Assembly (NCBI GenBank): GCA_047621305.1
Contig: JBLHNB010000007.1
Location: 42,669 to 106,668 of the forward strand
From: Colwellia_A sp047621305
GTDB taxonomy: Bacteria; Pseudomonadota; Gammaproteobacteria; Enterobacterales; Alteromonadaceae
DNA length: 64,000 bases
Direction: 5' to 3'
Shown in pieces: positions 1 through 7,817 of this stretch. The stretch's first letter is position 1. Each line of letters starts with the position of its first letter. The position numbers and the translations under genes are program-made. The notes below the pieces were generated by a model, which saw only the letters and a program-made list of their open reading frames with translations, was not told the origin of the DNA and made no database searches.

Positions 1-2
1 CA

Positions 3-536
3 GAGGCGGTTATTGCCGGTAAAGCGAAATCTGCGGTATGTGCAGCTTGTCATGGCGCAGAGGGTAATAGCTTAGTGCCAATGTATCCTAACCTTGCAGG
101 CCAAAGTGCAGATTACCTGACCAAGCAATTAAAAGAATTTAAAAATGGTATACGTAAAAATGCTGTTATGGCAGGCATGGTAGCAACTTTGTCAGAACAA
201 GACATGGTAGAAATTTCTGCTTATTATTCTACCCAGAAAGAAAATGTGGGTACGGGTGACGGTTCTGCGATAGGTCGCAAATTATACTTTAATGGTAACG
301 CGGCTAAAGGAATTACAGCTTGTGTGGCCTGTCATGGGGTAAATGGTAAAGGTATGCCAAAAGCTGGTTTCCCTGCTATCGCTTCTCAAAATTCAGCGTA
401 CTTAACTGCACAACTTAACAACTTCAAAAGCATGACACGTGAAAATGATCGTAATGGCATGATGCGTAATATCGCGAAGAAATTGAAGAAAAATGATGTT
501 GAAGAATTAGTGAAGTTTATGTCTACAATGAAGTAA
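3..536 (+). CDS. Di-haem cytochrome c4 family protein (5' partial)
   Basis: The gene enters the window already open; its frame runs from base 3 to the stop at 534-536, so the true start and signal peptide lie outside. Two c-type haem sites are visible: CAACH at bases 39-53 and CVACH near base 330. Each half shows the cytochrome c4 layout, a CxxCH followed by a Met-containing PMYPNLAGQ or GMPKAGFPAIASQ segment that could supply the distal ligand. Proteins of this family are periplasmic di-haem electron carriers that deliver electrons to terminal oxidases. The next gene is a close paralogue in the same orientation, so this is a tandem duplication. An ATG at base 75 is internal and should not be used as the start. 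Confidence 0.88.
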   Translation, partial: EAVIAGKAKSAVCAACHGAEGNSLVPMYPNLAGQSADYLTKQLKEFKNGIRKNAVMAGMVATLSEQDMVEISAYYSTQKENVGTGDGSAIGRKLYFNGNAAKGITACVACHGVNGKGMPKAGFPAIASQNSAYLTAQLNNFKSMTRENDRNGMMRNIAKKLKKNDVEELVKFMSTMK

Positions 537-552
537 AAGTAAATTTACAAAG

Positions 553-715
553 TAATACCCATTCCATTAAGTTTGTGATTTTGTTGTGCGCAGGAAAAAT
601 ATTATAGGGCAAGGCGCTTGATTGACTCATAGCTAGCTATGAGGATTGAGAGCAACGTAGACCTGAAAAATTTTAACCAGTACAAGTGAGCAATAACTTA
701 ATAGGATTGGTATAA
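553..715. repeat. MITE-like element, copy 1 (subfamily A)
   Basis: A non-coding block of about 163 bp bounded by imperfect terminal inverted repeats of about 20 bp (TAATACCCATTCCATTAAGT against ACTTAATAGGATTGGTATAA). Its centre contains CAAGGCGCTTGA and a GGATTGA-GAGCAACG segment that recur in the copies near 16.8 kb and 17.3 kb. It lies between the stop codon of the first cytochrome gene and that gene's terminator, as expected for a later insertion. Confidence 0.75.
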
Positions 716-737
716 TTTTTACTTAACAATAGATATC

Positions 738-764
738 AAAGCAGCACAGTGTGCTGCTTTTTTG
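738..764 (+). terminator. Rho-independent terminator after first cytochrome gene
   Basis: AAAGCAGCAC-AGT-GTGCTGCTTT forms a 10-bp stem with a three-base loop, followed by a T run. It lies about 200 bp after the stop at 536, separated from it by the MITE-like element. Confidence 0.85.
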
Positions 765-865
765 TTTTCCAATATTCCACATTGTTAAAAATCGTGTAGA
801 ATGTCATCATCTTTATTAAATTAACTAATACGCTATACCGTTAGCGATAAGTAGAGAGTCATTCA

Positions 866-1486
866 ATGAAAAAAATAATATTAACCTTATTGTTAGGATT
901 AGGCGCTATAAATACAGCAGCGGCATTAGAAGGTAATGCTGAAGCAGGTAAAGCAAAATCAGTCATGTGTGGTGCTTGCCATGGCGCTGACGGTAATAGT
1001 TTAGTACCAATGTACCCAAAATTAGCAGGTCAAAGTGCTATTTATATTGCTAAGCAACTTGCTGAATTTAAAGCCGGCGTAATGTCTGGTGGTAAAGAAG
1101 GCCGTATAGACCCGGTAATGGGTGGTATGACAATGGCTTTATCCGAGCAAGATATGATGGATTTAGGTGCTTATTATCAGGCGCAAACATCAACCGCGGG
1201 TAATGGCTCTGCAGATGCTCTTGGTAAGTCTCTATATTTAAGTGGCGATGCTGAACGCGGCATTACCGCTTGTATTGCTTGTCATAGCTTTGATGGTCAC
1301 GGTATGCCATCAGCTGGTTTTCCTGCGGTAGCCAGCCAAAATGTTGATTACTTAAAAGGCCAATTAAGTAAATTTCGTGATGGTTCTCGCGCAAACGATA
1401 ATAACGCTATGATGCGTAATATCGCGATTAAACTAGAAGATGCTGACATTGCGGCATTAACGCAGTATATGTCGTCACTCAAATAA
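866..1486 (+). CDS. Di-haem cytochrome c4 family protein
   Basis: A 206-residue periplasmic electron carrier. Residues 1-20 form a Sec signal peptide (MKKIILTLLLGLGAINTAAA). Two c-type haem sites, CGACH near residue 35 and CIACH near residue 135, divide it into two similar halves. Each half has a downstream Met-bearing loop (LVPMYPKLAGQ; HGMPSAGFPAVASQ). The length is normal for cytochrome c4. It is a paralogue of the partial gene upstream, with which it shares a nearly identical C-terminal motif, MMRNIAxKL. In this family the protein passes electrons from the bc1 complex to cbb3-type or other terminal oxidases. The cbb3 assembly gene ccoG lies 1.6 kb away, but a link between them is inference. 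Its own terminator follows. Confidence 0.92.
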   Translation: MKKIILTLLLGLGAINTAAALEGNAEAGKAKSVMCGACHGADGNSLVPMYPKLAGQSAIYIAKQLAEFKAGVMSGGKEGRIDPVMGGMTMALSEQDMMDLGAYYQAQTSTAGNGSADALGKSLYLSGDAERGITACIACHSFDGHGMPSAGFPAVASQNVDYLKGQLSKFRDGSRANDNNAMMRNIAIKLEDADIAALTQYMSSLK

Positions 1487-1511
1487 TTTTCCTATAGATA
1501 TTGTTATTATT

Positions 1512-1541
1512 AAAAAAGCAGCGTTTATCGCTGCTTTTTTG
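1512..1541 (+). terminator. Rho-independent terminator after cytochrome c4
   Basis: A perfect 12-bp stem (AAAAAAGCAGCG / CGCTGCTTTTTT) with a five-base loop, ending in a T run 25 bases after the stop codon. Confidence 0.9.
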
Positions 1542-1720
1542 TATCTGATAAATCACAAATACCTGCATCCTAACAGGTATTATCATTATTTTATGGACAG
1601 AACCCACTCAGTAATAAGTTATTAAATAAATAGTATGAAAATAATTTGGGCTCCACTGTAATAAACTTCTACGCTACGCCACTAACTAGGCATAACAAAT
1701 TAACAAATAACAGGATTTTA

Positions 1721-2227
1721 ATGGGAAGTGACTTTTACCAGCTGTCTATATTACCTTTTGCGGGGATTATTATTAAAATCTGTCGGGCTTATACAAATAG
1801 CCAAGAAGATTTTGAAGACTACTATCAGGAAGTCTGTCTACAAATTTGGCGTAGCAAAGATAACTTTAATAAAGAAAGTGAATGGTCAACGTGGATATAT
1901 CGTATTTCGCTTAACGTCTGTTTAACCTATTTGAAGCGACGCAAAAATGGCGATAAACGAATTGTTTCAGATACCTTACCCGAAGAAGCTATAGACGATA
2001 GCAAAGCATTTGTAAGTGATGAAATAAATCAGCTATATAGCGCCATTAAACATTTATCTGAAACTGATAGAGCTGTCATTTTACTTTATCTCGAAGAGAA
2101 GTCTTATGAAGAGATAGCCGACATTATTGGGAGTAATATAAATAATATTGGTGTGCGGATAAAGAGAATAAAAGAGAGACTAAAAGAGAGACTAAACAAA
2201 TATATTAATACAAAGGACAGCATATGA
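1721..2227 (+). CDS. ECF (sigma-70 family) RNA polymerase sigma factor
   Basis: About 168 residues from the ATG at 1721. A TTG at 1646 would add 25 residues with no sigma-like sequence, so the ATG is preferred. Region 2 is visible (FEDYYQEVCLQIWRS, then WSTWIYRISLNVCLTYLKRRK). After a short acidic linker comes a region 4 helix-turn-helix (LSETDRAVILLYLEEKSYEEIADIIG). Such sigma factors redirect RNA polymerase to a small regulon and are usually held inactive by a membrane partner. The stop overlaps the next gene as ATGA, so the two are translationally coupled. No classical anti-sigma zinc-finger gene is present; the overlapping membrane protein is the only candidate partner. Confidence 0.9.
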   Translation: MGSDFYQLSILPFAGIIIKICRAYTNSQEDFEDYYQEVCLQIWRSKDNFNKESEWSTWIYRISLNVCLTYLKRRKNGDKRIVSDTLPEEAIDDSKAFVSDEINQLYSAIKHLSETDRAVILLYLEEKSYEEIADIIGSNINNIGVRIKRIKERLKERLNKYINTKDSI

Positions 2228-2865
2228 GCAAATCAATTGAAGCAATGTGGAAAGAAGGCTTTGTTAACGAAGCGCACTTGTTAGCACCTAAAATCAATGG
2301 CTTATATAACAGAAAGTCGCAGAATATTGTTGATAAGCTGCGAAATATGTTTGCTATCAACATAAAAGCCATCATTATCGGTAGTGTGATTATGTTTATT
2401 ATGATGAGTCTGTTCGGGGCGCCATTTTTAGGTTTATACATTTGTTGTCTACTTGTGCCATTGATCATTATTGCTAAACAAGAATTAAAAAAGTCGGTTA
2501 ATTTGTCCAAAGGACAAAGTAGTTATGACTACCTGATGAGCTTTAATAGCTGGTTGAAAAGTTCCATTGAAGCGTATTCCAGCTATTATAAAATATTTTA
2601 TCCAATGCTTTTTCTTGGCATGGCTATTCAAGGAATAGTGAGCAAAGCGGGGGGGGAAATGATTGCGTTACTGCTTGAAAAGGTTCCTACAAATATCATT
2701 ATATTGGGTCAACCCTATTATTTGATCGTGGTTGTAGCAGCATTAACACTGTTTTTTGCAAGATACGCTGATGCATTATATCGTCTAGATCTCAATATGA
2801 TTTACGGTCGCCAGTTTAAAAAGTTGGAAGAGCTGCTTACTGATATAAAAGAACTGAGGCAGTAG
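2224..2865 (+). CDS. Membrane protein coupled to the ECF sigma factor
   Basis: A 213-residue protein not recognised as a named family. It starts with a soluble stretch of about 45 residues. Hydrophobic segments follow at roughly 46-64, 67-86, 124-142 and 163-181, then a charged C-terminal tail. There is no signal peptide and no HxxxCxxC anti-sigma zinc motif. Its ATG overlaps the sigma factor stop, which implies co-expression, and in other bacteria a gene in this position often encodes a regulator of the sigma factor. An anti-sigma role is inference from position only. Confidence 0.7.
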   Translation: MSKSIEAMWKEGFVNEAHLLAPKINGLYNRKSQNIVDKLRNMFAINIKAIIIGSVIMFIMMSLFGAPFLGLYICCLLVPLIIIAKQELKKSVNLSKGQSSYDYLMSFNSWLKSSIEAYSSYYKIFYPMLFLGMAIQGIVSKAGGEMIALLLEKVPTNIIILGQPYYLIVVVAALTLFFARYADALYRLDLNMIYGRQFKKLEELLTDIKELRQ

Positions 2866-3100
2866 CTTAAAGAAAGAGCCTAGTCTCAGCTTACATATAT
2901 CTTCGCGATATAGCAGACGGCCTAGCCAGTTGTTTGGGCAATAGTGAAGATTACTGCTGTATAAATCACTTTATACCAAAATACGGCTATTATTTGTATT
3001 TTATTTAGTGTGTAAATGACTGTTTATTATTCCAAAAAAACGAAGCCTCAAGGGAAGGTAAAATGAGACTCCGCAAAAATGAGATCTAAATCGACTGAAC

Positions 3101-4477
3101 TTACTTAGAATAAAAACGCGTTGTTTTACTTAGCAGTACATCAGGGACTGTGATTGCTGAGATAACAAAGGTGACATTGGATATTCTCGCTTTTATATCT
3201 TGGGCAGATAACGTTAAAGTGACAGGGATATTTATAGCCTCGCTGGCATTGACGGAAATCGCATCGGGCAATTTTAATGCGGCTTGGTTATTGCCATCCA
3301 TTTTGATTGAATAATCTTGTCTGAGTTGTGATTTATTGGTGATTTTGATTAAGTAGGTATTTGAGACGTTATCATTAAAGTCAAGTTGATATAGAGCGTT
3401 ACGATCCCTAGAAATAGATACCTCCAGGGGGATGCGGCTAGTGATGGTATTAACCATTAAAGCAATAAATACTATCGATAAACTGGCGTAACCGAGGATC
3501 TTCCCTCTAAATAAGCGTGTCTTTTCACCTGAAAGATTATTTTCACTGGTATAACTGATTAATCCTTTAGGGTACTTAAAATTTTGCATCGTTTGATCGC
3601 AGGCGTCAACACAAGCACCACAGTTAATGCATTCATATTGTAAACCATTGCGAATATCGATACCGGCGGGGCAAACATCCACACACAGATTGCAATCAAC
3701 ACAATCGCCTAGGTTAGTATTGTCTTCATTACGTTTACGCACACCTCGGGTTTCACCGCGTTTTTTGTCATAAGCCACCAAGAAGGTATTTTGATCGAAC
3801 ATTGCCGATTGAAAACGTGAATATGGGCACATATAAATACACATTTTCTCTCTTAACCAACCTGCGTTGCCATAAGTACATAAAGTAAAAAATGCTATCC
3901 AGCCAGTAATTGTGTCGCTGCAGTTGAGTGTGAGTAAATCACTATAAAGCTGTGCTGCGGGGGAAAAGTAACTGATAAAACATGCTGCAGTGAGTAGTGA
4001 CATCAGTAACCAAACACTATGTTTTGCGGTCTTTCTGATGATTTTATTTATTGATATTTGCCTTTGATCAAGCTTTATCCTTTGATTACGCGTACCTTCT
4101 ATTTTCTCTTCAACCCATATATAGGTGAACATCCACACCGTTTGCGGACATAGATAACCACACCAAATACGACCTAACCAAGTGGTAATAAAAAATAATA
4201 AAAAGCAGCCAACAACCAGTAATAGGGCTAGTAAGGTCAAATCTTGCGGGAAGAAGGTTTGCGAAAATATTCGAAACTGCTGAGTATCTATATCTAACAA
4301 TATGGCTTGTTGTCCTTGATATTCCAACCAAGGTAAAAGTAAAAACAGCGATATAAAAATAAAACCAGTGAATTTACGTATACGTTGATATTTTCCTTTC
4401 TGCTTTCTTACATAAACTGGACTGTCGTTTTTGTAAGGTTTAATAATGAGGTCTTCGTCTTTAAAATTGTATTTCAT
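3101..4477 (-). CDS. ccoG: Cytochrome c oxidase accessory protein CcoG
   Basis: A 458-residue membrane-bound iron-sulfur protein of the CcoG/RdxA/FixG family. In this family it handles copper during assembly of cbb3-type cytochrome oxidase. The N-terminal part has about four membrane segments, including a TWLGRIWCGYLCPQTVW motif near residue 107. Two ferredoxin-type clusters follow (CVDCNLCVDVCP and CINCGACVDACD, about residues 260-295). After another membrane segment comes a periplasmic Ig-like C-terminal domain (FixG C-terminal type). The length is typical. The ccoNOPQ genes are not in the window. Upstream there is a sigma-54-type promoter and a dyad repeat, next to a sigma-54 activator gene. 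Confidence 0.95.
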   Translation of the reverse strand: MKYNFKDEDLIIKPYKNDSPVYVRKQKGKYQRIRKFTGFIFISLFLLLPWLEYQGQQAILLDIDTQQFRIFSQTFFPQDLTLLALLLVVGCFLLFFITTWLGRIWCGYLCPQTVWMFTYIWVEEKIEGTRNQRIKLDQRQISINKIIRKTAKHSVWLLMSLLTAACFISYFSPAAQLYSDLLTLNCSDTITGWIAFFTLCTYGNAGWLREKMCIYMCPYSRFQSAMFDQNTFLVAYDKKRGETRGVRKRNEDNTNLGDCVDCNLCVDVCPAGIDIRNGLQYECINCGACVDACDQTMQNFKYPKGLISYTSENNLSGEKTRLFRGKILGYASLSIVFIALMVNTITSRIPLEVSISRDRNALYQLDFNDNVSNTYLIKITNKSQLRQDYSIKMDGNNQAALKLPDAISVNASEAINIPVTLTLSAQDIKARISNVTFVISAITVPDVLLSKTTRFYSK

Positions 4478-4511
4478 TTACAGCAACAGCTAATTGAACT
4501 TACCGCCGTTA

Positions 4512-4529
4512 CTGCAAAATAGACACCAA
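4512..4529 (-). promoter_or_regulatory. Candidate sigma-54 (-24/-12) promoter of ccoG
   Basis: Read on the minus strand the sequence is TTGGTGTCTATTTTGCAG. The GG (4527-4526) and GC (4515-4514) doublets are separated by exactly 10 bases, the invariant sigma-54 spacing, and TTGCA fits the -12 element. It ends about 35 bases upstream of the ccoG start. The gene on the other side encodes a sigma-54-dependent activator. Confidence 0.6.
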
Positions 4530-4592
4530 CACTTAAAATAACTTAACCGGATGTAATATAAGGCTTTATTAAATTAAAAGTAAATACAAGGG

Positions 4593-4624
4593 CACGGTAT
4601 ATCGTGCATGAACGATATACCGTG
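4593..4624. promoter_or_regulatory. Dyad repeat, candidate activator binding site
   Basis: CACGGTATATCGT (4593-4605) and ACGATATACCGTG (4612-4624) form a 13-bp inverted repeat around a six-base spacer. It lies about 80-110 bp upstream of the candidate sigma-54 promoter, a usual enhancer distance. The half sites resemble the perfect palindrome at 6093-6106 in front of the activator gene. It could also act as a terminator hairpin for the activator gene, but no T run follows on the minus strand. Confidence 0.55.
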
Positions 4625-4646
4625 TTCTAGTAAATGCTGAATGTCA

Positions 4647-6071
4647 TTAGTTAGGGCGTATAATCGCCAATTTTTTCATTTTTGAACGTAGTGTACTGTC
4701 GGCTAACTTCAATACTTTTGCGGCGCCATTGTTACCGCCTATTTGCCATTTACAGGCTTTTAAAACCGTTTCAATATGTTGTTTTTCGTTAGATGATAAC
4801 GACTCGATATTCATCTTGCCCGGTTTTTTAAAGGGAAACTGCTGTTTAATGTCTAAAATATTCGTTTTTGCTAAGATGATTTCCCGTTCTAATATATTTT
4901 GCAATTCACGAATATTACCTGGCCAGTCATACGATTTAAGTGCTGTTAAGCTCTTATTACTAATCGCTTCAATATTTTTGCCCAATTTCTTGTTTAGTTT
5001 ACTGATAATCACCTGACACAATGGCGAAATATCTTCGGGGCGCTCTCTTAACGCGGGAATTTTAACGGGAAAAACGTTAAGTCGATAATAAAGATCCATG
5101 CGAAATAAACCCTGTTCTATCATCGCCTCTAAATTACGATTGGTTGCAGCTATGATTCGAATATCAACGTTAAGGGTTTTATTGCCACCAACCCGTTCAA
5201 ATTCTTGCTCTTGTAATACTCGTAATAGTTTACTTTGTGCGGCAAGTGATAGTTCGCCAATCTCATCTAAGAATAAGGTGCCGTTATCGGCTAATTCAAA
5301 ACGGCCTTTACGGCGCTCAGTAGCCCCGGTAAAGGCGCCTCTTTCATGACCAAACAGTTCAGACTCTAATAAACTCGGTGTAAATGCGGCACAATTAACT
5401 TTTACTAAGGGTGATCCTTCTCTATGACTTAAAGCATGCAAATTACGGGCGACTAGTTCTTTACCTGTACCATTTTCACCAAGGATTAATACGGTGCTGT
5501 CAGTTTTGGCGACAAGATTAATTTGCGCTAACATTTCTTTGAGAGATTGGCTTTCACCGACGAGTCCTGATACTGAAAACACTTGTGCAAGTTCACTTTG
5601 TAAATAGGTATTTTCAGCTTTTAATTGTTCGGTCAATTTTTGAATATTCTGCAAGGCAGTACGTAGTTCACGTTCGGTTTGCTGTTGTTGACTAACATCT
5701 CTAAATATCGCGACAGCACCCATAATATTTCCATCTTTAAAAACAGCTGTGGTGGTATATTCTACTGGGAAACTACTACCATCTTTTCGCCAAAAAACTT
5801 CGCCACTAACCTGTCGAGCAATACCATCTTGTGCGGTATTATAAATTTTACAATCATGGGCTGGGTAACTAGTGCCATCAGCATGGCTATGGTGGTGATA
5901 TTGATGGATGTTTTTGCCCAACAATTCTGCCGCTTGCCAGCCCGTCATTTTTTCGGCAGCGGGATTTATAAAGATGGCTTTACCTTGGGGGTCAAAGCCA
6001 TAAATACCTTCACCCACTGAGTTGAGTAGTAGTTCTGAGTCAGCAAGAAATTGTTTAATTGTGTTGTTCAT
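4647..6071 (-). CDS. Sigma-54-dependent transcriptional activator (PAS-AAA+-HTH_8)
   Basis: About 474 residues from the ATG at 6071. Earlier starts at 6113 (ATG) and 6125 (TTG) are possible, but would translate through a palindromic operator-like site and add nothing conserved. A PAS sensor domain occupies about residues 10-125 (VGEGIYGFDPQGKAIFINP, then a His-rich HHHSHADG loop). A short coiled linker leads to the AAA+ domain. It has Walker A GENGTGKE, the sigma-54 contact loop GAFTGA, Walker B LFLDEIGEL and an arginine-finger region. A C-terminal Fis-type helix-turn-helix binds DNA. There is no receiver domain, so the signal is probably sensed by PAS. Position and site similarity point to ccoG as a target. 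Confidence 0.9.
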   Translation of the reverse strand: MNNTIKQFLADSELLLNSVGEGIYGFDPQGKAIFINPAAEKMTGWQAAELLGKNIHQYHHHSHADGTSYPAHDCKIYNTAQDGIARQVSGEVFWRKDGSSFPVEYTTTAVFKDGNIMGAVAIFRDVSQQQQTERELRTALQNIQKLTEQLKAENTYLQSELAQVFSVSGLVGESQSLKEMLAQINLVAKTDSTVLILGENGTGKELVARNLHALSHREGSPLVKVNCAAFTPSLLESELFGHERGAFTGATERRKGRFELADNGTLFLDEIGELSLAAQSKLLRVLQEQEFERVGGNKTLNVDIRIIAATNRNLEAMIEQGLFRMDLYYRLNVFPVKIPALRERPEDISPLCQVIISKLNKKLGKNIEAISNKSLTALKSYDWPGNIRELQNILEREIILAKTNILDIKQQFPFKKPGKMNIESLSSNEKQHIETVLKACKWQIGGNNGAAKVLKLADSTLRSKMKKLAIIRPN

Positions 6072-6092
6072 TATACTGTCTGCTTTATTAGC

Positions 6093-6106
6093 CACGATAT
6101 ATCGTG
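6093..6106. promoter_or_regulatory. Perfect 14-bp palindrome upstream of the activator gene
   Basis: CACGATATATCGTG is a perfect palindrome ending 22 bases upstream of the preferred ATG at 6071. It matches the half sites of the dyad at 4593-4624, which suggests autoregulation by the same protein. Confidence 0.5.
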
Positions 6107-6271
6107 GAAGCATTGTGAGCGACAAAAAGTAATTTATCCAGCGTTATAAAATAATATTAATCTGAGGTTAATGGAGGCTGGCACATTTATGACGTTAACT
6201 GCATAATAAATGTATTATCATGTGCGCTATACGTACAAATTAACACGTTTTTGGCTAATGCAGAATAATTT

Positions 6272-7816
6272 TTAGCTTCTCAATACCTCTTGAAAATCAG
6301 TTATAGCTTGCTTGTGATCCTCAGCTTCCGTAACAGCAGTAACAACAGCAATGCCATCGACGCCAGTTTGTGAAACTTCGCTGACACGACTTAAATTAAT
6401 ACCGCCAATAGCGACCACAGGAATATCGGTTGCTAACGTTAACAAGTGCTTTAAGTTTTCAACGCCTTGAATTTGTCCGGTCATATCTTTTGTTTTGGTT
6501 GGGAATATTGCGCCGACGGCAAGATATGAAGGTTTAAGCTGCTGTGCCAATAAAAATTCATAACAACCGTGTGTACTAATACCTAGCCGTAAACCTGCTT
6601 GTTGAATAACCGCTAAATCTGCATCATGTAAATCTTCTTGACCAATATGCACACCGTAAGCACCATGTTTAATGGCAAGTTGCCAGTAATCGTTGATGAA
6701 TAATCGCGTATCATAGTCTCGACTTATATCGACAGCCTCAGCAATTATTTGCTCTAATTCGCGGGTGGTTTTATTTTTTAATCTTAACTGGATGATGTTT
6801 AAATTTAGTGGCAATAAACGTTTTAACCATGCAATTGAATCAACTACCGGATATAAACCTAACCTTTCGCTTAAAAATAAAGATGGGAAAGCGGGTAAGC
6901 TTGCGTATTGCCGATTCAGTGCGGAACATACCTTGGGGAAATAAACCGGATTTTGTGGCCAAGTTGTTTGTTCAAAAGCGCCGTAATAATCATTTTTTTC
7001 TAGATGAGCCGAAAGACCTTGATTAATGAAAGCTTTGGTTAAGGTAAAGGCATCCCTTAATAAATAACCATGCGCTAAAAATGCTGATAATGCAGAGGCA
7101 AATGAGCAACCTCCGCCATGGCTACAATGAGTCGTAATACGTGGCGAGTGTAACTGATATTCAATAAGTTCACGGTCATCAATATCGAGTGTATGCAAAC
7201 AGTAGTCTGTACTGAACTCATCATCAGCATGGCCACCTTTAATAATGACACTATTTACACCAAAATTAAGCAGCTGTTGCGCTTGAATTTTTACATTGGC
7301 GCTATCATTATCACTGAAATATCGTGCCTCTAATAAATTAGGGGTTAACAGATCACACACAGCAAATAATGGTCGTAAGTCATCACGAGTAAGTGTTGAA
7401 AATTTGCCGCCAACACTTGCTTGGCCAACAGGATCATAAATCACTTGTAGCTTTGATTGTAATTTAGCGTGTGGCTTAGGTTGTTGTTTGAACTGTTGCT
7501 GCGATAATTGTTTTTTCAAAAGGTTAATCGTGGCGACTAACCAATTCACTTGTTCGAGATTAACGAGTAAACCAATTTTTATCACCACAGGGGGTTTATC
7601 AAGGATCAGTGCAGCTACTTGCTGTTGTAATATATCAATGGCAGTCGGGTTAATTGAAATTAATGATGTGGAATTTTGTACCGTATTGGCGGTAATTAAA
7701 TGACAAACCTCTACATCTAAGCGATGACCCGTTTTAATATCTGCGGCTATGCCTGCACCACCTGAACAATCGGCACCAGAAATGGTCCAGATGATCGGTT
7801 TTTTAAGATTTTTCAT
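6272..7816 (-). CDS. thiDE: Bifunctional HMP/HMP-P kinase and thiamine-phosphate synthase (ThiD-ThiE fusion)
   Basis: A 514-residue fusion in the thiamine pathway. The N-terminal 280 residues are ThiD (ribokinase fold). They show SGADCSGGAGIAADIKT at the start and a GGHADDEFSTDYCL / HCSHGGGCSFASALSAFLA substrate and anion-hole region. They phosphorylate hydroxymethylpyrimidine to HMP-PP. From about residue 315 the ThiE TIM barrel begins (LYPVVDS, IQLRLKNKT, GVHIGQEDL, VGAIFPTKTKD, VVAIGGI). It joins HMP-PP to the thiazole phosphate to give thiamine phosphate. It is the last gene of the operon, one base after thiG. Both halves keep their signature motifs, so both activities are expected. Confidence 0.93.
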   Translation of the reverse strand: MKNLKKPIIWTISGADCSGGAGIAADIKTGHRLDVEVCHLITANTVQNSTSLISINPTAIDILQQQVAALILDKPPVVIKIGLLVNLEQVNWLVATINLLKKQLSQQQFKQQPKPHAKLQSKLQVIYDPVGQASVGGKFSTLTRDDLRPLFAVCDLLTPNLLEARYFSDNDSANVKIQAQQLLNFGVNSVIIKGGHADDEFSTDYCLHTLDIDDRELIEYQLHSPRITTHCSHGGGCSFASALSAFLAHGYLLRDAFTLTKAFINQGLSAHLEKNDYYGAFEQTTWPQNPVYFPKVCSALNRQYASLPAFPSLFLSERLGLYPVVDSIAWLKRLLPLNLNIIQLRLKNKTTRELEQIIAEAVDISRDYDTRLFINDYWQLAIKHGAYGVHIGQEDLHDADLAVIQQAGLRLGISTHGCYEFLLAQQLKPSYLAVGAIFPTKTKDMTGQIQGVENLKHLLTLATDIPVVAIGGINLSRVSEVSQTGVDGIAVVTAVTEAEDHKQAITDFQEVLRS

Positions 7817-7817
7817 A

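Noticed and set aside
2205..2510. 101-codon frame antisense to the sigma-partner membrane protein gene
   Set aside because: A shadow of the plus-strand gene, which has coupling to the sigma gene and membrane-segment structure.
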